Shown here: positions 53,813-63,555 of the stretch, one piece after another
How positions within the stretch are numbered: position 1 is the stretch's first letter
Layout: each line of letters opens with the position of its first letter
Assembly: GCF_000934725.1 (NCBI RefSeq)
Contig: NZ_JYNS01000003.1
Location: 1 to 64,000, forward strand
Origin: Methyloterricola oryzae
Lineage (GTDB): Bacteria > Pseudomonadota > Gammaproteobacteria > Methylococcales > Methylococcaceae
DNA length: 64,000 nt
Direction of reading: 5' to 3'
The notes under the pieces: generated by a model
Databases searched by the model: none
Seen by the model: the letters and a program-made list of their open reading frames with translations, nothing else
What the model was told of the DNA's origin: nothing
Program-made: the position numbers and the translations under genes

Positions 53813-54761
53813 AAAGTTCCTTGAGGATTGCATCGGCTCCACGTGACAGGAGATCCTCGGCCAGTGCAATGCCCAAAGCCTGGGCCTGGATTACCGGACC
53901 TGTCACCTCGCCCCGGACCAGGCAGGAACCATCGGGTGCCCCCACCAGGCCGCGCAGGCGCAACTGCTCCCCGTCCAGTTCCGCATAACCCGCTATGGGC
54001 ACCTGACATCCACCCTGTAAGCGCTCGTTCATGGATCGCTCCGCCAATACACGCCACGCCGTCTCACTGTGGTGCAGGGGCTTCACCAGATCATTGATTC
54101 GACCGTCTTCGCTGCGGGCCTCGATGCCGATAGCGCCCTGGCCGATGGCCGGCAAGCTGATCTCCGCGGGCAGAAATTCCGAAATGCGCTCCGCCATGCC
54201 AAGGCGCTTCAAGCCTGCGGAGGCCAGCACGATGGCGTCATATTCGCCGGCGTCCAGCTTGGCCAGCCGCGTGTTTACATTGCCGCGCAAATGCCGGATT
54301 TCGCAGTCCGGCAGGAGGGTCTTGATTTGACACTGTCGGCGAAGGCTGGATGTCCCGATCCTTGCCGTGGGGGGAAGCTTTTCGAATGATGCGTATTTCG
54401 TCGAAACCAGCGCGTCACGCGGGTCCTCGCGCTCCAGTATCGCTGCCAGATGGAGTCCCTCGGGGAATTCCACAGGGACGTCTTTCATGGAATGGACTGC
54501 GATATCCGCGGTTCCGGCCAGCATGCCCTGTTCCAGTTCCTTTACGAATAGCCCTTTGCCACCCACTTTGGCCAAGGGTGCGTCAAGGATTCGGTCACCC
54601 CGCGTGGTCATTTCCACCAACTCGGTTTTGAGTCCCGGATGAGCTTCCCGCAACAGGCTGGCAACATGCTCGGCCTGCCAGAGGGCCAATGGACTCCTGC
54701 GGGTAGCGATACGGATGACTTCTTGAACCACGGTCACAACCAGGCTGATAAATGGCGGCAT
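53793..54761 (-). CDS. hemC: Hydroxymethylbilane synthase (porphobilinogen deaminase)
   Basis: The product has the HemC pattern: [17 protein letters not shown], then [53 protein letters not shown] and [13 protein letters not shown], whose Cys carries the dipyrromethane cofactor. It builds the linear tetrapyrrole used for haem. The ATG at 54761 gives 322 aa but about 17 residues before IATRR; a GTG at 54731 would match E. coli better. Linked with the HemD/X fusion and the AlgZ/AlgR system. Confidence 0.94.
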   Translation of the reverse strand: MPPFISLVVTVVQEVIRIATRRSPLALWQAEHVASLLREAHPGLKTELVEMTTRGDRILDAPLAKVGGKGLFVKELEQGMLAGTADIAVHSMKDVPVEFPEGLHLAAILEREDPRDALVSTKYASFEKLPPTARIGTSSLRRQCQIKTLLPDCEIRHLRGNVNTRLAKLDAGEYDAIVLASAGLKRLGMAERISEFLPAEISLPAIGQGAIGIEARSEDGRINDLVKPLHHSETAWRVLAERSMNERLQGGCQVPIAGYAELDGEQLRLRGLVGAPDGSCLVRGEVTGPVIQAQALGIALAEDLLSRGADAILKELYGEAHG

Positions 54762-54805
54762 TGTAACAGATCGCGCCTGACGACCAAGGTTTGGCGCAGG
54801 TGGAT

Positions 54806-55549
54806 TCAGCCCGTGACACCCAGGCCTTGGCGCAAGCGCGGCAGGAGACGCCGGCTGACTTCAATCCTTTCGGGGATACCTTTCAGCTTCAGCGCCACCC
54901 CGCCCGACGCGAGCCGGTCCAGCCTTTCAATGTGGGCAGGGGCGACCAGGGCGCTGCGGTGAACACGGAGAAAGCGCTCGCCGAACTCGGCCTCGAGCGA
55001 CTTGAGGGGTTCGTCCACGTGAAGCCGGCCGGTCACCGTGCGCGCCAGCGTGGATTTTCTGTCGGCCAGAAAATAAAGGATGTCCTCGATGGCCAGAAAG
55101 CACACGTTGCCCTGTTCGAAGGAACAGAGATGCTGCCTCGACACCGGCACTTCCGGGAGTTCCGCCGACAGCTTTTCCCACGCCTTGGCGCTGAAACGTC
55201 GCGCTCGTTCCAATGCGCCTGCCAAACGCTCTCGCCGCACCGGCTTGAGCAGATAGTCGCAGGCGCAGACTTCGAACGCCTTAAGGGCGTAGTCGTCGTA
55301 GGCCGTGACAAACACGATTGCCGGTGCCTGCGGCAAGCGCGCCAGCTCCCGCGCACATTGCAACCCACTCATCAGGGGCATGTGAATATCCAGAAGCATG
55401 ACGTCAGGCTGCAGGCAAATCGCGGCTTTCAGGGCCTCCTGTCCATTGGCGGCTTCCTCGATGACCAAGTCAGCCAGCGCCAGTTCCTCCAACAACCTTC
55501 GCAAGCGGGCCCTCGCCAAGGGCTCATCATCGGCGATCAGAATCTTCAC
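54806..55549 (-). CDS. algR: LytTR-family response regulator (AlgR-like)
   Basis: The 247-residue product has a receiver domain ([16 protein letters not shown], phospho-Asp in [13 protein letters not shown], Thr in FVTAYDDYA, Lys in LLKPVRRE) and a LytTR DNA-binding domain ([27 protein letters not shown]). Position between an AlgZ-like kinase and hemC is the conserved algZ-algR-hemC-hemD order of gammaproteobacteria, which supports the AlgR name. The start is a GTG at 55549; it overlaps the kinase gene by 23 bases. In Pseudomonas AlgR controls alginate and motility genes; targets here are unknown. Confidence 0.9.
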   Translation of the reverse strand: MKILIADDEPLARARLRRLLEELALADLVIEEAANGQEALKAAICLQPDVMLLDIHMPLMSGLQCARELARLPQAPAIVFVTAYDDYALKAFEVCACDYLLKPVRRERLAGALERARRFSAKAWEKLSAELPEVPVSRQHLCSFEQGNVCFLAIEDILYFLADRKSTLARTVTGRLHVDEPLKSLEAEFGERFLRVHRSALVAPAHIERLDRLASGGVALKLKGIPERIEVSRRLLPRLRQGLGVTG

Positions 55550-56612
55550 TCAGCGTCGTCCGATAGGGAAATACGATGCGCGCCTGGTAGCGTCCGTCCA
55601 CCACACTGGTGTGCACGGCCCCACTTCCCGGAAAACAGTTCTCCAGCCTTAGCCGCAGGTTGGCGAGAGCCACGCGATTGCCGCTGCGGTGCGGCTCCGC
55701 CTCAGCGCGGGGTGCGGGACTCCGGACTGTCAGGACCACCTCGCCCCGCCGCAAGCGTCCATCGATCTCCACCATGCCACCGCCGGGCAGAGGTTCGATA
55801 CCGTGATACAAGGCATTCTCCACCAGGGGCTGCAGACTGAGGGGTGGCAGCAGCGCATCCATCGGCGCGCCGTTCAGGTTCCAGACCACCCGCAGGCGCT
55901 CGGCCAAACGCTGTCCCTCCACATTGAGGTATTGCCGCACCAAGTGCAATTCTTCCTCCAGCTTCGCCATTCGCGCGTTTCTCTTCAACACCGCACGGAA
56001 CATTTCGGCAAAATCCAGTATCAATTCCTCCGCCTTGGCCGGATCGGTGCTGATGAGACTGGCTATGGTGTTGAGACCGTTAAACAGGAAATGCGGCCGC
56101 ATGCGCGCCTGCAAAACGTCCAGCCGAGCCAGTCCCTCGGCCCGAACATGCCGCCGCCACTGATATTGAACATAGCGGTAGCGGAGCCACAAACCCGTCA
56201 GGAGCGCCGCGACGGCGACGTCGCGCAGGCAGCGATAAGGCGTCTGGCTCAATTCCGTGCCCCCATTCAACAAGCCTTGGCCCAAGCCGTTCCATGCGAG
56301 CCACCCCACCAGCAGCACCATTGCCTCGACCACGCAAACGACGACACCCCCTGCTCTCAGCGGACTCGCGCTTTGGAGCCAACGGTTGAAGGTACTCAAA
56401 ACTGCGATGCTGAGCAGGACGACCCAGACGATGTAGAGGGAGACCAGCCCCAAGCTGTTCCAGAAAGCCTCCGCATCGGGCGCCGCGATCAGGCCGATTG
56501 CCAACGCCAGGATTTCGGCCAACAACAGCAGCACAAAGGCCGTACGCACGCGTCGGAAGTCCGGAAGAAAACTTTCGGTGTCTGCCCAGAGTGGAACTTT
56601 CGATCGGACCAC
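55527..56612 (-). CDS. algZ: LytS/AlgZ-type sensor histidine kinase
   Basis: The 361-residue product has about four N-terminal membrane helices and a His_kinase domain with the phospho-histidine in MRPHFLFNGLNTIASL and an ATPase N-box LQPLVENALYHGI. The usual G-box (NRVALANLRLRLE) is present. It is the partner of the AlgR-like regulator immediately downstream. The start is a GTG at 56612 behind GGGAG. The sensed signal is unknown. Confidence 0.88.
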   Translation of the reverse strand: MVRSKVPLWADTESFLPDFRRVRTAFVLLLLAEILALAIGLIAAPDAEAFWNSLGLVSLYIVWVVLLSIAVLSTFNRWLQSASPLRAGGVVVCVVEAMVLLVGWLAWNGLGQGLLNGGTELSQTPYRCLRDVAVAALLTGLWLRYRYVQYQWRRHVRAEGLARLDVLQARMRPHFLFNGLNTIASLISTDPAKAEELILDFAEMFRAVLKRNARMAKLEEELHLVRQYLNVEGQRLAERLRVVWNLNGAPMDALLPPLSLQPLVENALYHGIEPLPGGGMVEIDGRLRRGEVVLTVRSPAPRAEAEPHRSGNRVALANLRLRLENCFPGSGAVHTSVVDGRYQARIVFPYRTTLSEDSDRR

Positions 56613-56741
56613 TGGCTCCCTCGGGATTCCCTGTCAGGTCGATGGATACGGTTCAGTTTAGACAGACGCCGGCACTTCTCGCCCTACCTGGGGCGGGAAA
56701 AAACCGATATGATGCAAATTTGAAAATAACGAGGGACACCC

Positions 56742-57227
56742 ATGCAGATTTCCGCCGAGAAAGTGGTTCACATTCATTACACGCTGACCAATGACGAGGG
56801 GGACGTGCTGGACAGTTCAGAGGGTCAAAATCCTCTAGCCTACATCCACGGCCAGGGCAATATCATTCCGGGCCTGGAAAACGCACTGGCGGGTAAGCAG
56901 GTAGGCGACCGCCTGAGCGTAACGGTCTCTCCCGAAGAAGCTTACGGCCTGCGCGACGACGACCTGATCCAGGCCGTGCCGAAGACCGCCTTCGAAGGCG
57001 TCGAGCAGATCGAGCCCGGCATGCAATTCCATGCCGAAACACCCGAGGGCGTACAACTGGTGACTGTCATCGAGGTTCTGGATGACGAAGTAATTCTGGA
57101 TGGCAATCACCCGATGGCCGGCATGACCCTGAACTTCGCCGTCGAGGTCACGGACATTCGCGATGCCACCGCAGAAGAATTGGATCACGGCCATGTGCAT
57201 GGTCTTGGCGGGCACCATCACGACTGA
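56742..57227 (+). CDS. slyD: FKBP-type peptidyl-prolyl isomerase, SlyD-like
   Basis: The 161-residue product has the split FKBP domain with the chaperone (IF) insertion: VVHIHYTLTNDEGDVLDS, then AYIHGQGNIIPGLENAL, the insert around ADGLRDDDL-like YGLRDDDLIQAVP, and the return LNFAVEVTDIRDAT. It ends in a short His-rich tail HGHVHGLGGHHHD, shorter than in E. coli SlyD, which can bind Ni. It isomerises prolyl bonds and may serve metal delivery. ATG at 56742 follows GAGGGA. Confidence 0.92.
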   Translation: MQISAEKVVHIHYTLTNDEGDVLDSSEGQNPLAYIHGQGNIIPGLENALAGKQVGDRLSVTVSPEEAYGLRDDDLIQAVPKTAFEGVEQIEPGMQFHAETPEGVQLVTVIEVLDDEVILDGNHPMAGMTLNFAVEVTDIRDATAEELDHGHVHGLGGHHHD

Positions 57228-57306
57228 ACTAGCACTCTAGGAGCAGCCAGCCGCAGGGATGTGAAGGCCGGTTAAGCGCCTCAGTCCGTGATCTGGCCCC
57301 CGGCGT

Positions 57307-58677
57307 TCAGATCAGGTGTGCCCAGAGGTCATGTTCATCGGCCTCCTCGATCTCGACCTCGACCCACTGGCCCACTTGAAGATGGGTAGCTCCATCGATG
57401 AACACCTGACCATCGATCTCAGGGGCATCGGCTCGGCTGCGCGCTACCGCGCCTTCCTCCACCACTTCGTCGACCAGTACGGTTTCGCGACCACCTACAC
57501 GAGCCTGGAGTCTCGCAGAGCTGATTTCCTCCTGGAATGCCATGAAGCGGGCTAAGCGATCTTCCTTTACCTCCGCTGGCACCTGACCCGGAAGCGCGTT
57601 GGCCGCCGCGCCCGCCACCGGGGAGTACGCGAAGCAACCCACACGGTCCAATTGCGCCGCATCCAGGAAGTCGAGCAGATCTTCGAAATCTTCATCGGTT
57701 TCGCCTGGAAAGCCCACAATGAACGTACTGCGGATGGTCAGTTCCGGGCAGATGGACCGCCAAGTTTGTATACGCTCCAGGTTGTTCTCAGCGGAGGCGG
57801 GACGCTTCATCGACCTGAGGATACGAGGGCTGGCATGCTGGAAAGGAATGTCGAGATATGGCAGGATTTTGCCTTCGGCCATCAGTGGAATCACCTCGTC
57901 CACATGCGGGTAAGGGTAAACATAATGGAGACGGACCCAAGCCCCCATCTCACCCAAGGCCTTTGCCAGATCCAGGAATCGGGTCTTGAGCGGACGACCA
58001 CCCCAAAAACTGGTGCGATATCCCATGTCCACCCCATAGGCACTGGTATCCTGCGATACGACAAGCAATTCCCTCACGCCCGCGCCAACCAGTCTCTCCG
58101 CTTCGCCCATGACTTCGCCAATGGGGCGACTGACCAGATCACCCCGCATCGAAGGTATGATGCAAAACGTGCAGCGGTGGTTACAACCTTCCGAGATTTT
58201 CAGATACGCATAATGCTTGGGCGTCAGTTTGATCCCCTGTGGGGGCAACAGATCGGTGAATGGATCATGCGCGGGAGGGAGGTGCTCATGCACCGCCGCC
58301 ATGACATCCTCGAAAGCGTGGGCGCCCGTAACCTTGAGGACGCTGGGATGGCGGGCCCGGATCTCGCCTTCTCTTGCGCCTAGACAGCCGGTCACGATGA
58401 CTTTGCCGTTTTCAGCCAAGGCCTCGCCAATGGCGTCCAGGGATTCCTCAACTGCCGCATCGATAAAGCCGCAGGTATTCACCACCACCAGATCGGAATC
58501 CCGGTAACTCGGCGACACTTCGTAACCTTCCGAGCGCAGGCGCGTCAGGATCACTTCGCTGTCCACCAGCGCCTTGGGACAGCCGAGGCTGATAAATCCA
58601 ATTCTTGGGTTTGCCACAGTCTGACGCACACTCGGGTTATGTTTGTAAAATTCGCTACCGCACCGCAAAGGCCTCAT
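57307..58677 (-). CDS. rimO: Ribosomal protein S12 methylthiotransferase RimO
   Basis: The product has an N-terminal UPF0004 domain ([36 protein letters not shown]) whose Cys residues bind the accessory cluster, a radical-SAM core with [18 protein letters not shown], and a C-terminal TRAM domain. It methylthiolates Asp in ribosomal protein S12. Its start is unsettled: ATG 58677 gives 456 aa; a GTG at 58632 would give 441 aa, the E. coli length. A longer frame to 58758 is unlikely. Confidence 0.93.
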   Translation of the reverse strand: MRPLRCGSEFYKHNPSVRQTVANPRIGFISLGCPKALVDSEVILTRLRSEGYEVSPSYRDSDLVVVNTCGFIDAAVEESLDAIGEALAENGKVIVTGCLGAREGEIRARHPSVLKVTGAHAFEDVMAAVHEHLPPAHDPFTDLLPPQGIKLTPKHYAYLKISEGCNHRCTFCIIPSMRGDLVSRPIGEVMGEAERLVGAGVRELLVVSQDTSAYGVDMGYRTSFWGGRPLKTRFLDLAKALGEMGAWVRLHYVYPYPHVDEVIPLMAEGKILPYLDIPFQHASPRILRSMKRPASAENNLERIQTWRSICPELTIRSTFIVGFPGETDEDFEDLLDFLDAAQLDRVGCFAYSPVAGAAANALPGQVPAEVKEDRLARFMAFQEEISSARLQARVGGRETVLVDEVVEEGAVARSRADAPEIDGQVFIDGATHLQVGQWVEVEIEEADEHDLWAHLI

Positions 58678-59190
58678 GGGCGCCCAGTCACGGGTAAAAA
58701 TTTCCACCATTGAGCCGCTAACATCCTTGCTCGGTATTTTATCGAAAGTGTGGGGCACAAACGACTACGATACATTGTGTGCAAGGATGGTTCCTACCCT
58801 GCTCGCGGCGCGAGCCGGTTCATGTTCAGCAAACATCAGGGCCTGACGGATTTCGTCCCTGGTGCTTTTGACAAGGTGATGGGTGTTTTTCAACAGCGAT
58901 TCTGACTTACCTGCAGTCGAAAGCTTGAAAATCACGGAAAGAACGTCGGTTTGCTTTACAGTCCACCGGGAAAAAACGGGCAAAAGACCATTGAACGTAC
59001 CTAAATCATTGAATATGTTGCGGCCATATTTCAGGCAAGATTATTGCTTATTTCTACTGGAATTTCCCTTTTGAGCCATGACGCCATATAGTAAAAATAT
59101 TTAAACATGTGATTGCGCCTGGCAACGAAAGCATCTGGGCATGTGGCCCCGACGCCAGCCATAAGCAACAACACGATCAGGATCAATGAC
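58678..59190. other. Divergent intergenic region
   Basis: About 510 bp with AT-rich stretches between rimO and the GT2 gene. A 72-codon minus-strand frame (58765-58983) exists but starts with TTG and shows no recognisable domain. Both promoters are probably here. Confidence 0.4.
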
Positions 59191-60429
59191 ATGCCGCGCA
59201 TAAGCATTATCATACCGACCTACAATCGGGCCGCGTACCTGGACGAAGCGATACAGAGTGTCCTTGCCCAGACCTGTGAAGACTGGGAGTTAATCGTGGT
59301 GGACGACGGATCAACCGACGCCACCGCCGACGTAGTGGCAAAATACACCGGCAGGATCACGTACAAGCGTCAGGCCAATGCGGGCGCCTGCGCCGCGCGC
59401 AACCTGGGCCTCGCCTGTGCCAGCGGCGAGTATGTTTCCTTTCTGGACAGTGACGACCGCATGCTGCCCAACAATCTGGCGGACCTGCTCGCCGTGCTGG
59501 AACAGCAACCTAGCGTGGACGTTGCCTACGGCTGGTATTACTGGATGGAGGCCGACGGAAGCCCCAGCTACCGGGCAGGACCCCATATCCGGGGTGTAAC
59601 CAGGCCGTCGCCTTGGCCAGGTGCCAATGTCAGGCCATCCGGAACCACTATGGAGGGCCAGGTCCTGCCGAAGCTGCTGCAGGAGGAAACCATGTTGCTC
59701 GGCACGGCCTTGGTCCGGCGTAGCTGCGTCGAGGCGGTTGGCGGATTTGATACCTCCGTCGATTTCAACGAGCATTGGGACTTTTTTCTAAGCCTGGCAA
59801 GAGAAGGCTACAGATTCGCTTGCTGCCGCGAGGTGGTTACGCTGTTGCGTTTGCACAAGGGAAATCGCGGACAAATCTTCGACAAAATGTTGGCTGGACG
59901 CATCGATATCCTGGACCGATATTTCAATGTACCCAGTTTGAAAGCTGATCTCGCGCGGGTCCGAGGTTCGGCCTACTATCTGGCGTACATGGAATACGCA
60001 AGAGTTTACTTCGCATCCGACAACATCGTGGCCGGCACGAAGTGCCTGAATAAAGCAATAGAATACAACGCACTGCGCAACTTCGAATTAAAGCTGTTGC
60101 CTTCCTTGATTTGTGAACGTGCGCTGCATTCATCATCTCCTGTTGATTACATTAAGCAGGTAATTGAAAGCTTGGCGCCGGGTGCCGACTCTTACCTGTT
60201 ACGACGACAACTGCTCGGCAAGCTTCACGCCTGCATTGCAAAGAAAATCCTGACAACGTCAGGTTTGCTTCCCAAGGCCTTGTGGCACTGCGTGCGCGCC
60301 CTTTGGCACGACCCCACAAAACACCGAGCAAAAGAGTTAGCACGATTGCTTCTAAATGGCTTGCGACGGCAACTTGGACGGCGAGCCAAGTCCCCCCACG
60401 CGATAGCACCATCCCATATGCATCTGTAG
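59191..60429 (+). CDS. Glycosyltransferase family 2 protein
   Basis: The 412-residue product is a GT-A enzyme: MPRISIIIPTYNRAAYLDEA at the N-terminus, LIVVDDGSTDATADVV, and the DxD in FLDSDDRM, with the aspartate base region FNEHWDFFLSL near residue 195. The C-terminal third is helical and of unknown role. It transfers a sugar from a nucleotide donor; part of a surface-polysaccharide function is likely. The ATG at 59191 follows AGGA with good spacing; an upstream ATG at 59113 lacks one. Confidence 0.9.
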   Translation: MPRISIIIPTYNRAAYLDEAIQSVLAQTCEDWELIVVDDGSTDATADVVAKYTGRITYKRQANAGACAARNLGLACASGEYVSFLDSDDRMLPNNLADLLAVLEQQPSVDVAYGWYYWMEADGSPSYRAGPHIRGVTRPSPWPGANVRPSGTTMEGQVLPKLLQEETMLLGTALVRRSCVEAVGGFDTSVDFNEHWDFFLSLAREGYRFACCREVVTLLRLHKGNRGQIFDKMLAGRIDILDRYFNVPSLKADLARVRGSAYYLAYMEYARVYFASDNIVAGTKCLNKAIEYNALRNFELKLLPSLICERALHSSSPVDYIKQVIESLAPGADSYLLRRQLLGKLHACIAKKILTTSGLLPKALWHCVRALWHDPTKHRAKELARLLLNGLRRQLGRRAKSPHAIAPSHMHL

Positions 60430-60692
60430 GCCTGTTCTGACGAAATTGCACTGAGAGGGATTGATCCGCGTGCAAGCAACTCTGCGGATCAAAAGATACG
60501 GGCTAAAATTCAACTCGCTGTCAGGTAGCATCCGCGCGGCACTGTAAGCATCAATTTACAGTTCCCGACTCCCAAGCATTACCCAGCAATTTCCCCATAG
60601 AATTCAAGTCAATTTTCAGCATAATTTCCCTCGCATCGATTTAACGCCGTCGAGGTGTCTGAGCCAAGTCAACGGCTCACGGGGGATGGAAC

Positions 60693-61295
60693 ATGCTGCA
60701 TCGATCCATACTTGTCCTCGCTGCACTCGCCAGTCTGTCGCCCTCCGCGTGGGCAGACATCACGCTCTATCTGTCACCGCCGGAGCCCAGTCTCGAGGTC
60801 GGCACCACCTTCCAGATCGAGTTCGGAGCTTCAGGACTCGAAGGCCAGGCTGCTTTATCAGGGTACGATGTCACTGTCGGCTACGATTACCGCAGGGTGA
60901 GCTTCGACGAAGTTCGCTTTGGCGATGACCAATTTGGCGATCAACTTCACCTTGATTCAGCGGCGCCGGCGCCTCAATCAGCCAGCCACTTGGACACAGG
61001 GCTGATTCAACTGCTGGAAGTCTCGCAAGACGCGGCCACCGTACTGGAACTCGCCCAGCCCGATTTCTTCCGCCTGGCAACCCTGCGTTTCCACGCCCAG
61101 AATTCAGGTACCGCTGAATTCACCCTAACTCTCAACGAATTGAGCGATGCCTCCGCGCAACCCATGCCTGCATCGGCGATTGGAACGCGCGTCGAAATCG
61201 TGCCGCTGCCAGCGACATTTCTTCCAACGGCCAGCGCAATGCTGGTTCTGCTGCTGATCTCGAAAACCGGGCACCGCCAGCGCGAGCGGCTCTAG
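60693..61295 (+). CDS. Secreted VPLPA-CTERM (PEP-CTERM-like) protein
   Basis: The 200-residue product has a signal peptide (MLHRSILVLAALASLSPSAWA), a cohesin-like beta domain (DITLYLSPPEPSLEVGTTF, VGYDYRRVSFDEVRFGDD), and at the C-terminus VPLPA (about 170) followed by a hydrophobic helix and RERL-type basic end. This is the pattern of VPLPA-CTERM sorting signals processed by exosortases, but no exosortase is in the window. The ATG at 60693 follows GGGGGATGGA. It was probably anchored or released at the outer surface together with the polysaccharide genes. Confidence 0.8.
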   Translation: MLHRSILVLAALASLSPSAWADITLYLSPPEPSLEVGTTFQIEFGASGLEGQAALSGYDVTVGYDYRRVSFDEVRFGDDQFGDQLHLDSAAPAPQSASHLDTGLIQLLEVSQDAATVLELAQPDFFRLATLRFHAQNSGTAEFTLTLNELSDASAQPMPASAIGTRVEIVPLPATFLPTASAMLVLLLISKTGHRQRERL

Positions 61296-61349
61296 CAGTT
61301 GGCCGTCATAGGGAGCATCTTGGCACGATGCTCCAGGGAGAGTTGCATC

Positions 61350-63533
61350 ATGAACTACTTTCCTCTTCCTTTCAGGTACAGGAAAACTAGAACTGAAGAC
61401 CGAGTCTGCCGCCGGCTGATGGCTACTCTATTCGGCCTGATTCTGGTGCCCGGACTGGCTCGGCCCTGTTCACTCAGTTTCACCTCGCCAGAACGGGGCA
61501 GCACCGTAACCACACAAACCGTCGGCGTCAGCAGAACCGGATCAGGTACCGCCAAGCCCAGTGATGTCGGGCAGGTCACGGCGACGGTCAATGGCCGAGT
61601 GTTCTTCCAGCAGTCCGGCGTGTTCACGACCCTGATCAACTTTTTGGGTTCGGGTGCCGCCAGCGTCGGCCTGGATGCCGGCGAAAACGTGCTGTCCGTG
61701 GAGGGCAGCGTCAGCGGCTGCAGTGCCAGCGACAGCATGACCATCCACTACCTGCCGCCACCAGGCCAGGATCAGAAAGCCGCCGGTGTTCCCGGCGACT
61801 GCAATGGAACTAATCCGATCAACGGTGCGAATGGCAACAAGTTCCAGGAGGAAATCGACTACCTCGGAGGAGGCCCCCACCCACTGGAATTCTCCCGCCA
61901 CTACAATTCGCGATTTGGCGAACGCCGCATGCTCGGCCCGCGCTGGCGACACAGCTATGACCGACAGCTGGCCTTCTCCGGCACATCCGTGGCCTATGCC
62001 ATCCGGGGCGACGGGCGCGCCTTCCGCTTCGTGCTGTCCGGAGCCGAGTGGAAGCCCGACGGTGACGTCATCGTGCGACTTGGGCAAATCTTAGGCGGCA
62101 ACGGTACTCTCCTGGGCTGGCGTCTCACCCTCGAAGATGACAGCACCGAACTTTATGACCGCAATGGACGGCTGACTTCCATCATCAGCCGTTCCAGCTG
62201 GGCGCACGCCCTGGAGTACGACTCAGCGGGCCGCACTACCACAGTGATCGATCGGGTTTCTGGGCGACGTCTCACACTGGCTTACCAAGGCGACGGCAGG
62301 CTTTCTGCCCTGATTGATCCGGCAGGAAACTCGATCCGATATGCGTATGACACCCTTGGACGCCTCAGCGCTGTCAGCTATCCCGACCCGACACGCGCCG
62401 ATACGGCTGACGACCCGACCCGGACCTACCAGTACGAGGATTCCAGATTTCCGTTGGCCTTGACCGGAATTACCGACGAAAGCGGCGTGCGCCATGCCCG
62501 CTTCGCCTATGATCCGCAAGGGCGTGGCGTATTGTCGGAGCATGCGGGAGGCGTCGACCGCCATGAGTTGATCTACAACCCTAACGGCAGCACAACCGTC
62601 TTGGACGCACTAGGCAGTGCCCGCACCTATTCCTACCAAACCGTGCAAGGCGTGCCCGTCAGCAATCGGCAAAGCCAACACGCGGGATCGGGCTGTCCGG
62701 CGTCGGCTCGTCAGACAGAGTTCGATGGGAATGGAAACGTAATCAGCCGGACCGATTTCAATGGAAACCTCACCCGCTTCGCGTTTGATCAGGTCCGCAA
62801 CCTGGAAATACGTCGCACCGAGGCCGATGGCACGCCAGAAACCAGAACCATCTCGACCGGTTGGCACTCTGCCTTTCGCCTGCCTCTGCGGATCGATGAG
62901 ACGGGCAGGCAGACCCTCTTCAGCTACGACGCCGTCGGCAACATGCTGCGGCAGGAACTGGTCGACACGGTTACAGGAAGCCTCCGAACTTGGCAATTCA
63001 CCTATGACAGTCACGGCCAAATCCTGACTGCGGACGGCCCGCGCACCGATGTGGCCGACATCACCCGCTACCGGTATTACGATGACATCGACGCGGCTCA
63101 CGCGCCTGGTGATCTGGCACAGATCACCGATGCCTTGGGGCACAGCACCACGTTTGCCGCCTTCGATGCCCACGGCCGTCCTGTCTCCATCATCGACGCC
63201 AACAGGCGGGTCTTGGCGCTTCGATATGACGAGCGCGGTCGCCTGATCGAGAGCAATGACGCGGGCGAGTTCACGGGTTATGGGTACGATAAAGCAGGCT
63301 TGCTCGTGCGCATCACCGAGCCAGACGCGAACTTCCTGTCACAAGCCTATGATGCGGCCCATCGCCTGACCGACGTCGCAGACAGCCTGGGAAATCGAAT
63401 CCACTTCAGCCTGGATGCCGCGGGCTATCGCCTGCGGGAGGACATTACCGATCCGCAGTCGAATCTTGCGCGGACCTGGGCTCGTGTCTTTGATCCTTTA
63501 AACCGTCTGCAGCGACTCATCGGCGCGCGCTAG
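61350..63533 (+). CDS. Secreted RHS/YD-repeat protein
   Basis: The 727-residue product starts at ATG 61350 behind GGGAGAG. A signal sequence (ATLFGLILVPGLARPCS) leads into a beta domain, then the DUF6531-like entry (NPINGANGNKFQEEIDYLGG, LEFSRHYNSRFGERR) and many YD repeats (for example YDSAGRTTTVID, YAYDTLGRLSAV, YDERGRLIESND). It ends DPLNRLQRLIGAR without the hyperconserved core or a C-terminal toxin domain. A second secreted RHS gene follows after 22 bp, so the two may act together or be a split RHS protein. Confidence 0.88.
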   Translation: MNYFPLPFRYRKTRTEDRVCRRLMATLFGLILVPGLARPCSLSFTSPERGSTVTTQTVGVSRTGSGTAKPSDVGQVTATVNGRVFFQQSGVFTTLINFLGSGAASVGLDAGENVLSVEGSVSGCSASDSMTIHYLPPPGQDQKAAGVPGDCNGTNPINGANGNKFQEEIDYLGGGPHPLEFSRHYNSRFGERRMLGPRWRHSYDRQLAFSGTSVAYAIRGDGRAFRFVLSGAEWKPDGDVIVRLGQILGGNGTLLGWRLTLEDDSTELYDRNGRLTSIISRSSWAHALEYDSAGRTTTVIDRVSGRRLTLAYQGDGRLSALIDPAGNSIRYAYDTLGRLSAVSYPDPTRADTADDPTRTYQYEDSRFPLALTGITDESGVRHARFAYDPQGRGVLSEHAGGVDRHELIYNPNGSTTVLDALGSARTYSYQTVQGVPVSNRQSQHAGSGCPASARQTEFDGNGNVISRTDFNGNLTRFAFDQVRNLEIRRTEADGTPETRTISTGWHSAFRLPLRIDETGRQTLFSYDAVGNMLRQELVDTVTGSLRTWQFTYDSHGQILTADGPRTDVADITRYRYYDDIDAAHAPGDLAQITDALGHSTTFAAFDAHGRPVSIIDANRRVLALRYDERGRLIESNDAGEFTGYGYDKAGLLVRITEPDANFLSQAYDAAHRLTDVADSLGNRIHFSLDAAGYRLREDITDPQSNLARTWARVFDPLNRLQRLIGAR

Positions 63534-63555
63534 CCGCTGAGGGTGGGAGTGGACC

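Noticed and set aside
58765-58983. 72-codon minus-strand frame upstream of rimO
   Set aside because: TTG start, no ribosome site and no recognisable domain; left as part of the intergenic region.
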